From Wuchereria bancrofti (taxonomy: Eukaryota; Nematoda; Chromadorea; Rhabditida; Onchocercidae), in NCBI GenBank assembly GCA_005281725.1, contig SSBO01000003.1, forward strand, positions 7,302,776-7,366,775: 64,000 bases of DNA, written 5' to 3'. Below the pieces are notes generated by a model. It was given only the letters and a program-made list of their open reading frames with translations. It was not told the DNA's origin and did no database searches. A program made the position numbers and the translations under genes. Positions 1 to 13,600 of this stretch are shown piece after piece (position 1 is the stretch's first letter; each line of letters opens with the position of its first letter).

Positions 1-3000
1 TAGTAATATTGTAGGTATGGAAATTTTAATAGTCAAAAAAAGTCTGTTTACTTACACGTACGTCAAAAATGAATTGTTATTTTGATATATATTATGGTGG
101 GATAGATGTTTTCCCGTTCCATTCTTCTATTTGTTCGGGGATAACCTGTTCTTTTTTTCGTTTTCTCTTGATAGATTGTTGTGCACATACTATAACACAT
201 ATATACAAATTGACAAAATATTCAATAATACTTAAAACTTATATATTTCTTCCTTATCTATTTTTTCTTACTTTGGATTAAGTTATTATGTTTATTTGAA
301 CTATATAAAATAACTTTTTTTAGAAAAATCAAAAGTACAAAGGCTAACTTTTTTTTAAATTGATGTAATTAATGTAATTTAAATTAATGAAATTTGTTCA
401 AAGAGTTATATTTAGTGAAATTGATAGCTGAATTTTCTTTTTTTTTATTTATTTGCATTTTTCTTATCAATAACTGAATTCCGTCATCAGTTTGGTTCTG
501 ATCATATCAGCTGGACCAAGCAGAATGACAGCAACAAATTCGCCATCTAGCAGATTTGTCATACGAAAAGCGAATTCATTTTTAATTGTGTAAAGTTATC
601 GCTTTTATCAATTGCAAATTTGAAGCTATGTTAGCTATTATAATGGAAATTAACGAAATTTCCTACAAAATTTTCCCTCTCTCTTTTTAAAATAACCTTT
701 GTAAATGCTCTTTTTTTTTTCGAAAACATGGAAAGATGGAACAAAAGCTGAGAAAGGTTATTTGTCAAAGTACTAATCAATCATTCCTTACTATTTTTAA
801 AGAATTCTAACTTTATCTAACAAACATTTAAGTCTATGTAGCAAAGCAGATTAAGTAAATTATTTGAAGAAAATTATCTGAAGTAAATTATTTGTTATTC
901 TAAAAATAATCGACAAGATTTTATTTTTTTTTATTTTCTTGTATTCAAAAATAGTACAAAGATAAGAAATCATTATAATGAAAATTTTTTCACACTAATT
1001 TATTCATAGGAATTCTAAATGTAAAAGTGAATAACATAAAATAGTTATTCTAATAGCCATTTTTTACAATTATATTTACAAAGTCATTAAAATTATGCAT
1101 TTTTAAACTAACGTAAAAGACCGTTTTGATGATGTCCTAAATTTCTCATAAATTCTTGTTGATATTATTACTGTTAAAAGAAAAAAAACAATTAGTAATT
1201 ATAATTATAATCTAATATATAAAATAAAAAAGAATTAGTGATCAAATTATGACAAAATTATGAAATTTAACATTTCTGCTATATAATTATGATTGAAAAA
1301 TTTAATAATGTTAAGAATCATTAGTTTTTACCGTGATTTTCTTCTGAGCAATCAGTTTTCTTATCATTATCAACAGTTTTTTATCACTTAATCTATCAAT
1401 TTTTGGCAACTAATCTTTCCTTATTTAAATAATCTAATAAGATGAGAAAAAAAAATCCCGAATTTATAGAATGGAATACGGATATGATCCGATCAAGATT
1501 TCACTATTTGCCTTCATTTATTTTTTTCTTAAAAAAAAAAGAAAAAACGAAGTCATGTGAAAATAAACGATTTCAAAAGCTAATAGATTCCTCTAATTGA
1601 TCTTTCTTAATGTTCTCAGAAAAACCGGAATTGAGAAATTTCTCACCTGATATCGTCCACACTCTTTCATCGCATTTGTGCTATTTATTCGAATTTCTAT
1701 GTTTGGCTATTCAAAGGTAAGAATATTCAGTGATTTGATTGTAACATGATATTCTACCGGAATGATTAATTGATATCTTACGGATAAAATCACTGAACGA
1801 TTTTAATTCCAGATGATTATTTAATATATTTTGATGGAAATGACTTGGGAAAAATCTAATTAAATGTCAAACTTTGTTGACTTTACATTTGTCGGTGGTA
1901 TTTTTATCACTTGAAAAATTGAAAGCGCTGTTTTTGGGGGGATTCTAAAAAAAAAAGATTTTTTATTATAATATTCTCAAATTCGAATTTTATTCAAAAA
2001 AAAGCTAAATTCCAGTTAATTTTCGGTTAAATTTTAAAAATATTTTTGAAGAGACATGCCTGCAATATAATTTGTTTTTTCGTGAATTTTGGAACTTGTT
2101 TTTTTAACTAATTGCATTGTTATCTTAAATATGCAATTGTTTAATTCAAAACAATTTCAATTTGGACGATAACACATCTATATGAAAAATGTTTGCATGT
2201 GAAAAATTTATTCCATTTTAATTTAAAGTTTTTACTTTCAGTAATGTCTTTTAATTAAGGTTGAGGTAATAATGATTAACCTGTCACTACCTGGAACTTA
2301 ATTGAAAAACATTTTTATGTTTAAAAAGAAACAAAATAGAAGGGAAGAAAATGACAACCCTTTCTTCTCTTAGTTTACCTCTTTGCCTCTTTCGTTGACT
2401 TAAAAGGTTTTAATCGATAAAATATCGTCGGAAATAGTATATTATTTGAACATAAATCTTAACAGTACTTAACTTCATTCTAACTAATTTCAAAATTTTA
2501 AATTCTTCATAATAAATTCAGTTCCACACAGTAATAAGTCTAAATTTTCGTGCTTCTTTATTTTTGCTCTTGAAATTGTTGTGTGAAAACAGATTGTTTA
2601 CAAAATAAACATTTTTTTTTTAATTAAAAAAAAAGATGAAAAATAAGTGAGAAAAACAATTTGATCATTCATCAGAACTGATATTATATTTATATCATTT
2701 AATAAATATGTATAAGTACATTTAATACTTATGTATTAAATTTATTTATATATTCCATTTCCAATTAAAATTATTATTCATTTGGTGTTAAAAAAGATAA
2801 TTTCAAAGAAAATGTCAAAAATTTTTTTCAAAAAAAATTCGAATTCCAATTCCAAATTTCAATTCGAATTTCAAAAAAAAATGCTATATTATTTTATGCA
2901 TGCAAGACTTCTCATTGCTATGTGATGATTAATTATTCCAGTCCAAGAACGATTTATTCCGTTTAAACTTAACATTTACTATTTGTTGCAAAGTTATCAC

Positions 3001-4636
3001 TGTAAATTTCCTTCCCTAAAACCTGCAGAACAATTAGCAAATAAATACTGAAATGTGGAGAAAGTAATTATCTAGAAAATCTTGCAGATAAGAAATGATT
3101 TGAAATTTTAAATTAAAATGATTTAAATTAAAATTATTTTGGAAATATATACTCATTTTCATTTTTTCATTATTACATACATATTCAATTGTACAAAGCA
3201 AATGAAATTACATGCTATATTTCTTGTAATAAAAAAAAAAATTTCTTTTTTGTCAAATTTTCCAATTTTAAAAGATATTCTATTGCCGTAAATTTTCTTA
3301 TAGTTTAAACAAAAATCAGAAGAACAAATGTGACAAATAAATACTCACACTTTTTCAACTCATTGTTTTTTTTTTCCTCTTCTCCTTCTTTTACAATTAA
3401 TTAATTAACCAATTGATGCTGTATTTACACATATACAGTTAATATCATTTTTCATTTTATCCTAAACGGAATTTTATTTTTAAGAAGTAAAAAGGAAAGC
3501 AAAAGTTTTGCAAAAAAATAATATTTTTTGCAAGGAAATATAATTTATTTACTTTACAATGGCTGAAATTTATCATCAAAAATTTTGATTGATTTTTTAA
3601 TAAATTATTCAAAGATTATAAATAATTTATATGGCAAAAGAACAATTGTTCCAATCATAGAATTTCCTTCTTTGCATTATTTTTTCACGAATAACCTGAG
3701 AATAGATATTAATGTTAAATAGTAACAAAAAGTTAAATAAATTCTTGGTTGATTGTAATTTAGGATAATTGCCAAATGATTTACTTGTCATATAAACAGT
3801 AAACAACATAATTAATTGTTTAATATATATCTAAAATATTCAAGTTACTTCTCAAGCGTAACATTCAATAAATCATTGTTATAATAAAAGTATCTTTTTA
3901 TTAGTTTTTGAATTACTTTCTTATGAATGTTATTTGTTTAAAATTTCAAAAAATTATATTTGTTATCGTTATGATTTCTAAAATAAATTGAAAACAAAAA
4001 CATTCTTCAACAGTATTTAAGTGCATAGATTTTGCATACAAATAAATGAAAATTATTGATACATATATGTTTAATATCTCTATTTTACAATTTTGAGCCT
4101 GCAAATTGATACGCTTTATTGCAATCGAATAATTTGATGTAATTATTTTTTCTTAAATCAAACAAAAAAAAAAACCAATTTTTTTCAATCTAATCTATTT
4201 TCGTTCAATAACTATAAACAATCAATTGAGATTGAAATAAATGATTTAAATTCGATTCAATTCGATTTTTCTTTTCTTTTCATTTCGATGATCACTGTTT
4301 AACTGTCATTTTCAAAAACGACAAATGAATTTTAACGATAAGATTGGCTGCGCAAGATGTAATCATAATTAATCGCTTTTCAAAAAAACATGCCTCGAAA
4401 TCATTGCAAGCATTTGTTGTTTTCATTTTTTTTTTCTTACTGCTATGAAAAATAGTTTACTCTGTTTTCACCTTCCAAACTTTTGCATATTTATTAATTT
4501 TGCTTCATTATACGACACAAATTTGTCAACTTTTAATTTTTCTCATTGTTAATATCTGCGACCGATTATCTCAAAGATTTACAATTTTCTTTTTTTTTTA
4601 AAAATAATTATTCATTTAATTTAAGGGTTATCAACA
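1..4636. other. AT-rich intergenic region, no convincing gene
   Basis: Both strands were read. Open frames here are short and of low complexity, and none resembles a known family. Poly-A/poly-T runs are frequent. One stretch at 1610-1716 could be an exon and is listed separately. The 3' end (about 4590-4636) is a T-rich tract ending in TTTAAG just before the ATG at 4637. That could be a trans-splice acceptor for the downstream gene. Confidence 0.6.
1610..1716 (+). other. Possible isolated coding exon (weak)
   Basis: From the ATG at 1610 the frame is open for 35 codons and runs into a strong donor (CAAAG followed by GTAAGAAT at 1717). An alternative acceptor, TTCTCAG, ends at 1619. Local GC is higher than in the surroundings. 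The peptide (begins MFSEKPELRNFSPDIVHTL) is not recognised, and I found no partner exon in phase. It may be a first exon, a 5' untranslated exon or chance. Confidence 0.15.
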
Positions 4637-7600
4637 ATGAAAAAACAAATATCTGCCACGGTTATTGCAATATTTCTATTATTTGCCATTTCATGTGCTC
4701 AACAAATTAAACAACGTTAGTTATTTAAATTTGAAGCAAAAATTTAGAATTTTCGTTAAAACAATAAATTATTGACAGATTTCAAAACTATATTATATGC
4801 TGTAATAACGAGTAAATGTAATCTAAAAGTTTTCTACTTAACCTCTGCTTATAATCAGTAAATGCTGCAAAAATAATGGCAGTTATTTTTATTCTTTCAG
4901 ATAATATCACTGTTAACACTAAACAGTATATTAAAAATTTACAAATGATTTATAATTTCCATATTACATGAAAGTAATTTTTTGCTTTAAAATATTTACC
5001 AAAATATCGAATTCTGAACGTTAGAAGTAATTTTAATTTAGAAAATTTAAAATTTTTAAAAATATGACATTCTCGAGAAGCAGTGATATATATAATGCAT
5101 GAATGTTTGTTGCCAGGATTCAAAAACATAAACAAATTAGTATTTTTTAAAAATTTTCCTGATAAAATAATCAATTCCAAAAATCTCTGATAATTTATCC
5201 TTATTTTCTTCAGTTTTGAGAAGTTATCATTTGTAAAAAAATAATATTGCCTTACCATTTCAGCGGATGAATCATTATTGATACGTGAAGTCAGATCAAA
5301 TAGAGCGTATAGACAAGCGATTCCGCATAAAGAGGTAGGCATTTGTTAGATTTTTTAATTTCTAGAGATTTTTGTAGAAATTTTACCAAATATCATTGGA
5401 ATGCGAATAATAGCAGAATTTTTATAAATGAAAATTTTTTACTAATTGTCGTAAAAAACAAAACATTTAAATTACACTCAAATCCTAACATTTTTCTCAT
5501 TCGTGATGAGCCTATTTTGATAATATTTTAGTGCTTTATAATTCTATTATATCCTTTATAATTATATCTATGCGTTGCGCGTTGTTATAGTGTTGATTTG
5601 TTTGGTTTAATTACCCAAATTTGAGCTCGGCAAAATAAATCATCTGGCATTTCACGATAAATTCCACGATTGTGGTTCAGTATCCAATTCGGTAATTTGG
5701 ATTCTATTATAGTTTCAATGGTCGGTTGCTCTACGTTTTCGCCAATTACTTCTAACTGCCTTAACACTCTTTCCATTTCTTCGACTATTGTTTTCCAATT
5801 TCGGTCGTTTCGTTTTGTAGATATGAGCTCATTGTACAGCAATTTTCTTATGGTGGAAATACGACCAAATTTTTCCACTAGTAATTCTCTTATAATTTTC
5901 AGGTGCCCTATCATAGCCTCTTATTAGCTGTCCCTTTTAGACAAGAAACTAAATAATTTAACTTTTGTATGTCGGGTATGTTTTGAGAGTGTACGGAGGC
6001 TTCGAAACTATTCCAAAACTCTCTCCATGTTTTAAGATCACCACTGAACGTTAGTAACGATAGTTGAGGCAAATTTACTACTGTACGACATTCAGTTAGA
6101 CTGGGTTCCTTATTTCGTGTTAAGCGTTTAAGAGCTATTCGATATCGTCCTTATACATGGATAAGGTTATAATAGTATCCGTACCTATGTTGATTAAATT
6201 TAAAATACCTCTATCATCATTTGCCATACGACGTTGGGATTAGTTGAATGTGTTCCAACCACTTGTCGTTGATTTTTTCAAGGGTGCCAACATACTTTTC
6301 GAGGCGCATCAATTTTTCCTTGATGATTCTTGCCTCGTTACGTATTGCTGGCACAATACTTCTATTGTTGATTTCTGGTCTAACGGAGTTAGATCCATTT
6401 GTCTATTTCGTCGAGGAGTTCCTCGAGATTGCTTTTACTGATTTCACTCTGACAATTATGCTGGCAAACATACCTCACCTCGGGCACCAATGAATTGTCG
6501 TGGAATTTATTGACTGCCAGATAATTTATTTTGCCGAGCTCAAACTTGGGTAATTAAACCAAACAAATCAACACTACAACAACGCGCAACGCATAGATAT
6601 AATTATAAAGGATATAATACAATTATAAAACACTGAAATATTATCAAAATACCTGCAAAAACTACCCAAAAACGTAGAGTTAAATGATGGTTAGTGGGGA
6701 AGGTTGATTAGTTTATATATAGAACTAATTTGGCAGCCGGAAATCCGGAAGAAAACATTCCCATGAATGTAAAACAAAGATTGGTAACAAGATTAGTTTT
6801 TGTTGTGTGGGAAAAGAGGAAGTAGTTAGCATAATTTAGCATGATGGCTTAAAGATCTAGACATAGATTAATTACAAATGCAAAAATATTTGGTGATTGA
6901 CTCATCACGAATGAGAAAAAATGTTAGGATTTGAATGTAATTTAAATGCTTTAATAAAAAAGTTTTTTACTACACTTCCGACCGGAGGTGGTTGTTATTT
7001 GGTAGCACGTGGGATTTATAATAAATTGGAGTTTGCTTGTTTGGTAATCTCTTTTTCCAGTGATTTGGGAGGAGTTCGTAAAGTTTCCATTGGGATAATT
7101 TCAACCCTTTGATGGTTTGGATTTCTACAACATAAGAGATTAAATATAGAATGAATTAATGTGAAATTAGACTTAAAAGCAATAAGTACAATTGATATTA
7201 CCAAGATGATCAGTCTAATTATAATCAATCTCCAGTGCAACAAAAGTTGTTACAATTTAGCTTGTAAGTATGCTGTCGTCTTTTCGAATTCTCCTTCGAG
7301 TTGTTCTGATAATTCTTCTCCTTGTTAACTGAGCTCGTCCCAAATTTTTGATATTTCTCGTGGTTTGAGAATTGGATTGATCGTTTGTTGATTCTGTGCT
7401 AATATTTCTAGTGCTACATTGATTTTATCGATTTCAAATTTACTTATTAATCCGTCTCTAAATTCAATAGTTTTCAAATTAAGCGAATCAGACTTACACG
7501 GGGCAATTAATAATTTTCCGTTTATTCTTTTAGCTATCACGTCATTTCTTTGCAACAATAGATTCGCAGCGAGAGTAGGATTATCCTACGAGTGACAACC

Positions 7601-10600
7601 ACTCGATTAATAATAACAGATTGTTCCGATTTTCACAAGTCCGTTGTTCCATTAGTTTTAATTGCTGTTGAAACTCTTGTTGCAAACTATCGAATAAGTA
7701 TTTAAACTTCGTATTTTCGGGATCACCATTGTCTCCTCGATGTGTTTCCATCATCATTAGTTTACCAATGGATGACCGAGTGCCAAATTCGTGTTTCTTC
7801 TGTTTCTAACATTAGCGATCTTCGTCACAATGCCAATGACAATGTTAGCATTCATTAGACTGGGATTGGTGAAATTGCAATTTTCACTTCTAAATGTTTT
7901 GTTTTCCTTACTGAAGACGAATGATGTTTGTAATTCGTCTATGATAACATGATTCCCATATATTTGAGCATTAAAGATTCCCACCTTACTATATAGACAT
8001 TTTTTGGTCATTTGTTGGACGTTCCAGAGAACGATGCTATTATTGGTGATGCATTTCCCGTCTTGTGTAGCGCAATTCTTTCCGGTTCATTTCCATCGTA
8101 AAGAAATATTTCTCCTTCTGTTAATACCAAATTTGTTGTTGCTTAGCATCTAACTCCCAACCATCCGTAGGAGTGCACTTGATTGATTGTTGTCCATTTG
8201 TTATGGGAAATTTAGTTTAATTTAGTTCCATCCATCTGCGTTTGATTGTATAAGATTCCACAAGTTTCTGATGACGGTGCGGAAGTAGTTGTTTGGTACG
8301 AAATTACTGATAATGAAAACTATAGAAATGCTTTAGTACACACAGTTCGGGTGATATTATTACATTTGATCGCAGGGACTGTGATGGGGCTTCGAATGTA
8401 AACACTAACTTAAAACAGAGTGGAGTTCTCTGTACAAACTAACCATCCTTCCCCACTAACCATTATTCATCCGACGTTTTTGAGTGGTTTTTGGGGGTAT
8501 TTTGATAATATTTCAGTGTTTTATAACTGTATTATATCCTTTATAATTATATTATATCTATGCGTTGCGCGTTGTTATAATGTTGATTTGTTTGGTTTAA
8601 TTATCCAAATTTGAGCTCTGTCAGTCAATAAATTCCATGACACTAATTAAGGATTAATGAATTATTTTATAGATCACGTATGAAATATTTGCTAAAGTGA
8701 GCTGTGAATATTTATAATTTGACAATTTTGTATTAATGACTGAAGGTAATAATAACGTCTTTCAGGATAATGTCATCAAATTACCTAATCACAAGGTTGC
8801 TATCGCTCATTATGTGAACTTATCCAAATCCATAGCTGAAGTACCATCCAGTGATGCCGTGGTTAAAGTGTATGGCGAAGCAAATCCAAGTAAAACAGAT
8901 GAAGAATTATTGGATGTTGATACACAAATTGTGTATGCCAGCGATCATACATCATCAGTGTCATCATCTGACGAAAGTATTCATCATTTATCAATAAGCG
9001 GTTATGAGGCGCCGGCAGAAGAAACGGAAACGGCAGAGACGGATCAACAAGCTGAAGTCTTTACGGAAATGGAAGCATCAATGCGTCCTGCTATTGAGGA
9101 TCCATATGGTGATGGTGGTGGTGGTGACGGTGGCAGTAGTGGAGTTCTGACTGCTGAAGCAGAACAACAAGCGATCACTGCGGAAAACCAGTCGATGACA
9201 AACAGAGAACAAGGGAGCTCCTCTATCACAAATACTGAACAAGCTATTATACCAAGCAAAGAACCTACAAACATTACGGAATCTGAAGAAAGATTTAGGG
9301 AATCAGGAGAAAGCGTAACTGAGTCAAGTGTGAGTGATGTCAAAGTGACGGAAAGCGTCAAGAAAGCATGTGCGGAAGATTGTGATGTATCTACAGAAGG
9401 GTCAGTGGGAATAGATGAAACAGTTATTGAACTAAGCGAGACTTCCAGTGGTAGTGAAGAAGGCAGTATAATATCATCAACAGGTGATAGCAAAGAAAGT
9501 TACGGAGGTAGTACCGAACAATTTGAGAGTAAGAGCGTCGGTACTGAAGCTGTTAGCATGTCAACATCTGAAAGCGTGAAGACAGAATCAGCACCTGAAG
9601 GGTATGGAGCAGTACCGGAAACTGTCAGAAGCGAAACAGCACTGAAAATAGTAGAAGGTATTTCCAGCGAAAGCATTGAAATTACACCATCCGAATCAAC
9701 TATGGAATCATCCACTTATAATAACGTTACGCATACACAAACAAAACTGGTCGATATGCAAACTGATGCGGAAGATTTTGGTTATGGAGTGAGTTCTGAA
9801 ATTATAAAAGAGCAATCGAGTGAGGAAGAAAATTCCAGTAACATTTCAGGAAATTTGTCGAGAACTTATGAAGCACAACCAATATTAGTACCTGATGTTG
9901 GAGAAGAAACTTATAGTGCTACGTCTTTACCAGTAATAGGCGACAAAACAAAATATACGGAACAAGAAGAGAAATACGAAAACATCAAGTCAGATTCAAA
10001 AACTGGAGGAATCTATTCTTCTACAGAGACACAAGTATCAGGAGATAGTTATCAAAATCAAAAAAGTGTTACTAGAATTGAAACAGCAACGTATCAAAAT
10101 TTAGATCAGACAACTGCGATTGAGACAGAAATGAGTGCCAACCAATCCGACTTAACAACAAACTCTGCGGAAGTCACAAGTGAACTATTCACTTCACCGA
10201 TAACGAGTAATACTACAGCGGATACTTCGTACATTATAACTGAAGGGACTGCTACCGCAAAAATAGAAGGTTCTCCAGTCATTGAAACAACAGAAAGTAC
10301 TTCAGGTTCAGGTTATGAAATTTATAATGAACCTCAAGATACCGTAACAGTCATTAAAGTAGGTTTACCGGGGCTAAACAGAGAATCAGCATCTCATTTG
10401 TCAAAATCGATTGAGGAAGCAACTTCATTGTCCAGTACCAGTATGGAAACCGGAATGGCAAGCGAAAAAGCAAACATAGCATTGGATGGTACGGTAAGCG
10501 AAAAACCAGAAGACCTGAAAGGTTCCACAGAATCTAGCATACGAGTAAATGAAACAACAGAATTTTTCAAGGAAGCATCTCTTACGTCTGTTGAAAAATT

Positions 10601-13600
10601 ACCAGAATATAGTACAGTAACATCAGAATATATTACGGAATCAACGTACCAGAAAAAAGAAACTACAGAATTGCAAAAAACAAGTGAGAAAATTGAAGTA
10701 TCTTCTTCAGCACCATATGATACTAAAAAAATACCTGGCGATTTATTAACAACATCAGATGGAGCAGTTGTAATTTCTGAATCTTCTAAGTATCAAGCAG
10801 CAACAAAATTAGAAGGGCTAATGGCAGTGGAAGAAACAACTGAAATATCAAGATCTGATGAAGGATTAGTAGGATATGGTGATATAGGTCATAGTGAACA
10901 GGTATCAAGTAAGGAAACTCAAGAAGGATCAGGAATTATTGCCACAGAAGGACGTGAAGAAACTACAGAACGAAGTGAAATGGTAAGTGGAGAAATTTCA
11001 ACTAATGATGCAACAACGACATTTATTGAACCGAAAGCAATTTCGAATGAGACAATTATACCTGATGAAGCCACAGGATCTCAGGAACAACCGATAGGAT
11101 ATGAACAATTAGCATTAACCGCTGATACTGGTAGATCTAAAGAAGCACCGTTCAATCAAACTATAACTAATGAAGAGCAAGTAACGGGGTATGAACTAAG
11201 TGCATCTAGTCAAGGTGTTGCCACATCTGAAGTTGATATTACAACTGACAAAGTTGTGGCTGTGACAGAAAGTACATTAACTGCTCAAAGTGAACGCGCA
11301 AATATCCGAACTAGTCCGGAAGATTTTGGTTATAGTGGCGCAGTAGAAGGAATCACTGAGAGGGAATATATTGGTAGCAATACTGCAATGAATTCAGTAT
11401 CTATGATAAGTGCTGAAGAAACAATGGAAAATTCAAATTTAAGCCAACAGTATTCAGAATTAAGTGAAAGTGCGGAAGCTAGCAAATCTACTGAAGGAGG
11501 AACTGTTTACCTCAAAGGTACTAGCATGGCGGAATCTGTCGAGCAGTCTGCAAGTGAAGAAGCAGCGACAACAAGTAAAAGTATTGGTAGTGCACCAAGA
11601 TACGATGTCAGTGTTTCGGATTATTATCCTACAACTGAAGAGATAACTAATGAGTTATCACGATCAGATGGAAAATTAACAGAACAACAGGAAATTGTAG
11701 AAAGTACATCAACTTTAAAATCGGAAACTAGTGAAAGAATATCAGTAGTAGATGAAGAAACCAGAAATTTTGTAAGCATCACAGAATCAGGAGCTGATGG
11801 TTATAGAGTTTCTGCAGAAGAAAAATTCACAGAAACTCCAATTAGTGAAACAATATCAATTCAAGTAGAATCTAATAAAATCTCAACGGATGCAGATAAT
11901 TTTGGTTACGGTGGAAGACTTAAAGAGGTAACAGAAGCCGAAACTTTAGTAACAAAAGCTGAATCTATCTTGACAACACAAGGAATGCAATTTACTGATG
12001 AAACAAAAAGTGAATCCATCCAGCAACCTTCAGCAACAGAAACTTCATCAGCGGATCGTACTACAAAACTTGAAACAAGTTCTGCAGTTGGAAGCGTTGA
12101 AGTTTCTTCACAATATCCTGCCGATGTAGGAGACATTGTGACATTTTTAGATACAAATAATGAAATCATAGAAACTGACAAAGCTTCAGAAATTGTTGAA
12201 TCTACTAGCCAAGCATCTAAGACGGAAAGCACATTAATGCATGTAATAACGAATGAAGAAGAAACGCCGATACCTTATGGTGGTATAAGTGAAGAAGCTC
12301 CAAAACTAATTACAATGACAAAGAAAACAAAAACGGGTCTTTCAAAGCTAACCGGTGCTACAGTTGTTGTAACGAAAGAAGCAAGAGAAGAAAGTGAAAT
12401 TACTCATACTGCATCAGAGTTTTATGAAGAAAATAGCGCAAAAATTCCAGCTAAAATACCTATGGGTCCTGAAGATTTTGGATATGGAAGTGAAAAAGAA
12501 TTGAGTACATTGATATCATCAAGTGCAGAACCAGTCACGACAATAAGATCAGAGTTATCATCTAACGTTGATCAAACTTCCATTGCTCCAGAATTATCAG
12601 TTAGCAATGAATATGCAAATTCTGGGATGTTAAAAGCGCCCGAATCTAAAAGCAGCGAAGAATTGCTGAGTGCAACTGTTCCTTCAGTTACATCAAATGC
12701 TTTAACTGAGTCATTTACTACAATTCAAAAAGAAATTGTTACAAGAGAAGATGAAAGAAGTACGCCGACTACAAAAGCCTCCGGAAATAACGATGATAAA
12801 AAAGAATCAAGCAATGCGGTATCCACTTCAACTACTATTTCAGAAGGTAATTTCTTGACTTTTCTTTGTCATGACTTTTCTCTGTTATTTGTTTCCTATT
12901 TTCTTCCCATTTATCTTATATATATATATATATATATATAAAAGACAGAGGTTAACTTTTAATCTATCAAAATTCAGTAAGTATAATAAAAACTTAAAAA
13001 TGCTAAGCTCAGGATTAGCTATAATTTGTGCGCTAATTCGAGATACTACTAGTAAATGTTTCTGATTTGAATCTGTTTTCGGAATAGAAAAAAACAATTC
13101 TGATTAAGAATATTAATATTGCATCAATTTTTTAGTGTAATCGCATCTTTTCACCTCAAAAAAAAGGGCTTAGATATAAGTTATCAATCTTTTTAATTGA
13201 CTTTTTAATCAATTAATTCAAATAATTCTAATGTTCCAGAAAAGAAACAGGATGATCATTCAGGTGTGTCAAGTACAGGTATTTTTATTAAATTTGTAAT
13301 TCTTAGAATTTTACTGCAAAAGAGAATTTGTTCAGATTATCTGTTTCGATTAAAAGTATTATCTGTGAGCTATAAATATTCTAAAGACAGATTAAAATAA
13401 TTCCTATTTTTCTTTTTAATTTTACAACAACATTACCATTCATTTCAAAATTTAGGTATTTCAAGTATTTAGATTTAAATTCTCAGTTTAAACTGCCTAT
13501 TTAAAGAGCATTGCTTAATTTTTTCCACAATTTAATGTATCAAATTTTAGTATTATCAAGCATGCAATCGAAGCAAATTGGTAACTCAGCGAAACGGAAA

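Larger units (their letters stand above)
5442..8647. mobile_element. Rearranged BEL/Pao LTR retrotransposon with 5-bp target-site duplication
   Basis: The element proper is 5447-8642. It is flanked by the direct duplication CTAAT at 5442-5446 and 8643-8647. In order it contains: a plus-strand LTR with an internal deletion (5447-5679), a minus-strand gag fragment (5682-6473), a primer-binding site (6474-6489), a full minus-strand LTR (6491-6974), a minus-strand env-like remnant (about 7016-8400) and a 5'-truncated plus-strand LTR (about 8420-8642). The core env-LTR-gag is therefore inverted relative to the outer LTRs. No pol (protease, reverse transcriptase, RNase H, integrase) was found. The element sits in intron 2 of the ShKT-domain gene. 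Without it that intron would be about 140 nt, ordinary for this window. All coding parts are broken, so this copy is dead. Confidence 0.8.

Noticed and set aside
5585..5914. Intact 109-codon gag reading frame
   Set aside because: Its last 30 or so codons read through the left LTR on the opposite strand, and its start is at a frameshift. It is part of a broken gag only.
6539..6560. An SL RNA gene at the perfect SL1 match
   Set aside because: An SL RNA gene has a GT donor right after the leader and a structured body with an Sm site. Here CTCGGC follows, and the sequence lies inside a TG...CA-bounded LTR present in three copies.
9044..9493. Minus-strand 149-codon open frame
   Set aside because: It is antisense to the large Ser/Thr-rich exon. 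Such frames are expected opposite biased codons and show no independent support.
8736..12941. A single intronless 1401-codon gene starting at 8736 and ending in the TA microsatellite
   Set aside because: The first ten codons overlap a clean acceptor (TTTCAG at 8760-8765), the end runs past a GTAATT donor at 12847 into a TA repeat, and in-phase exons exist on both sides (signal peptide upstream, ShKT domain downstream).
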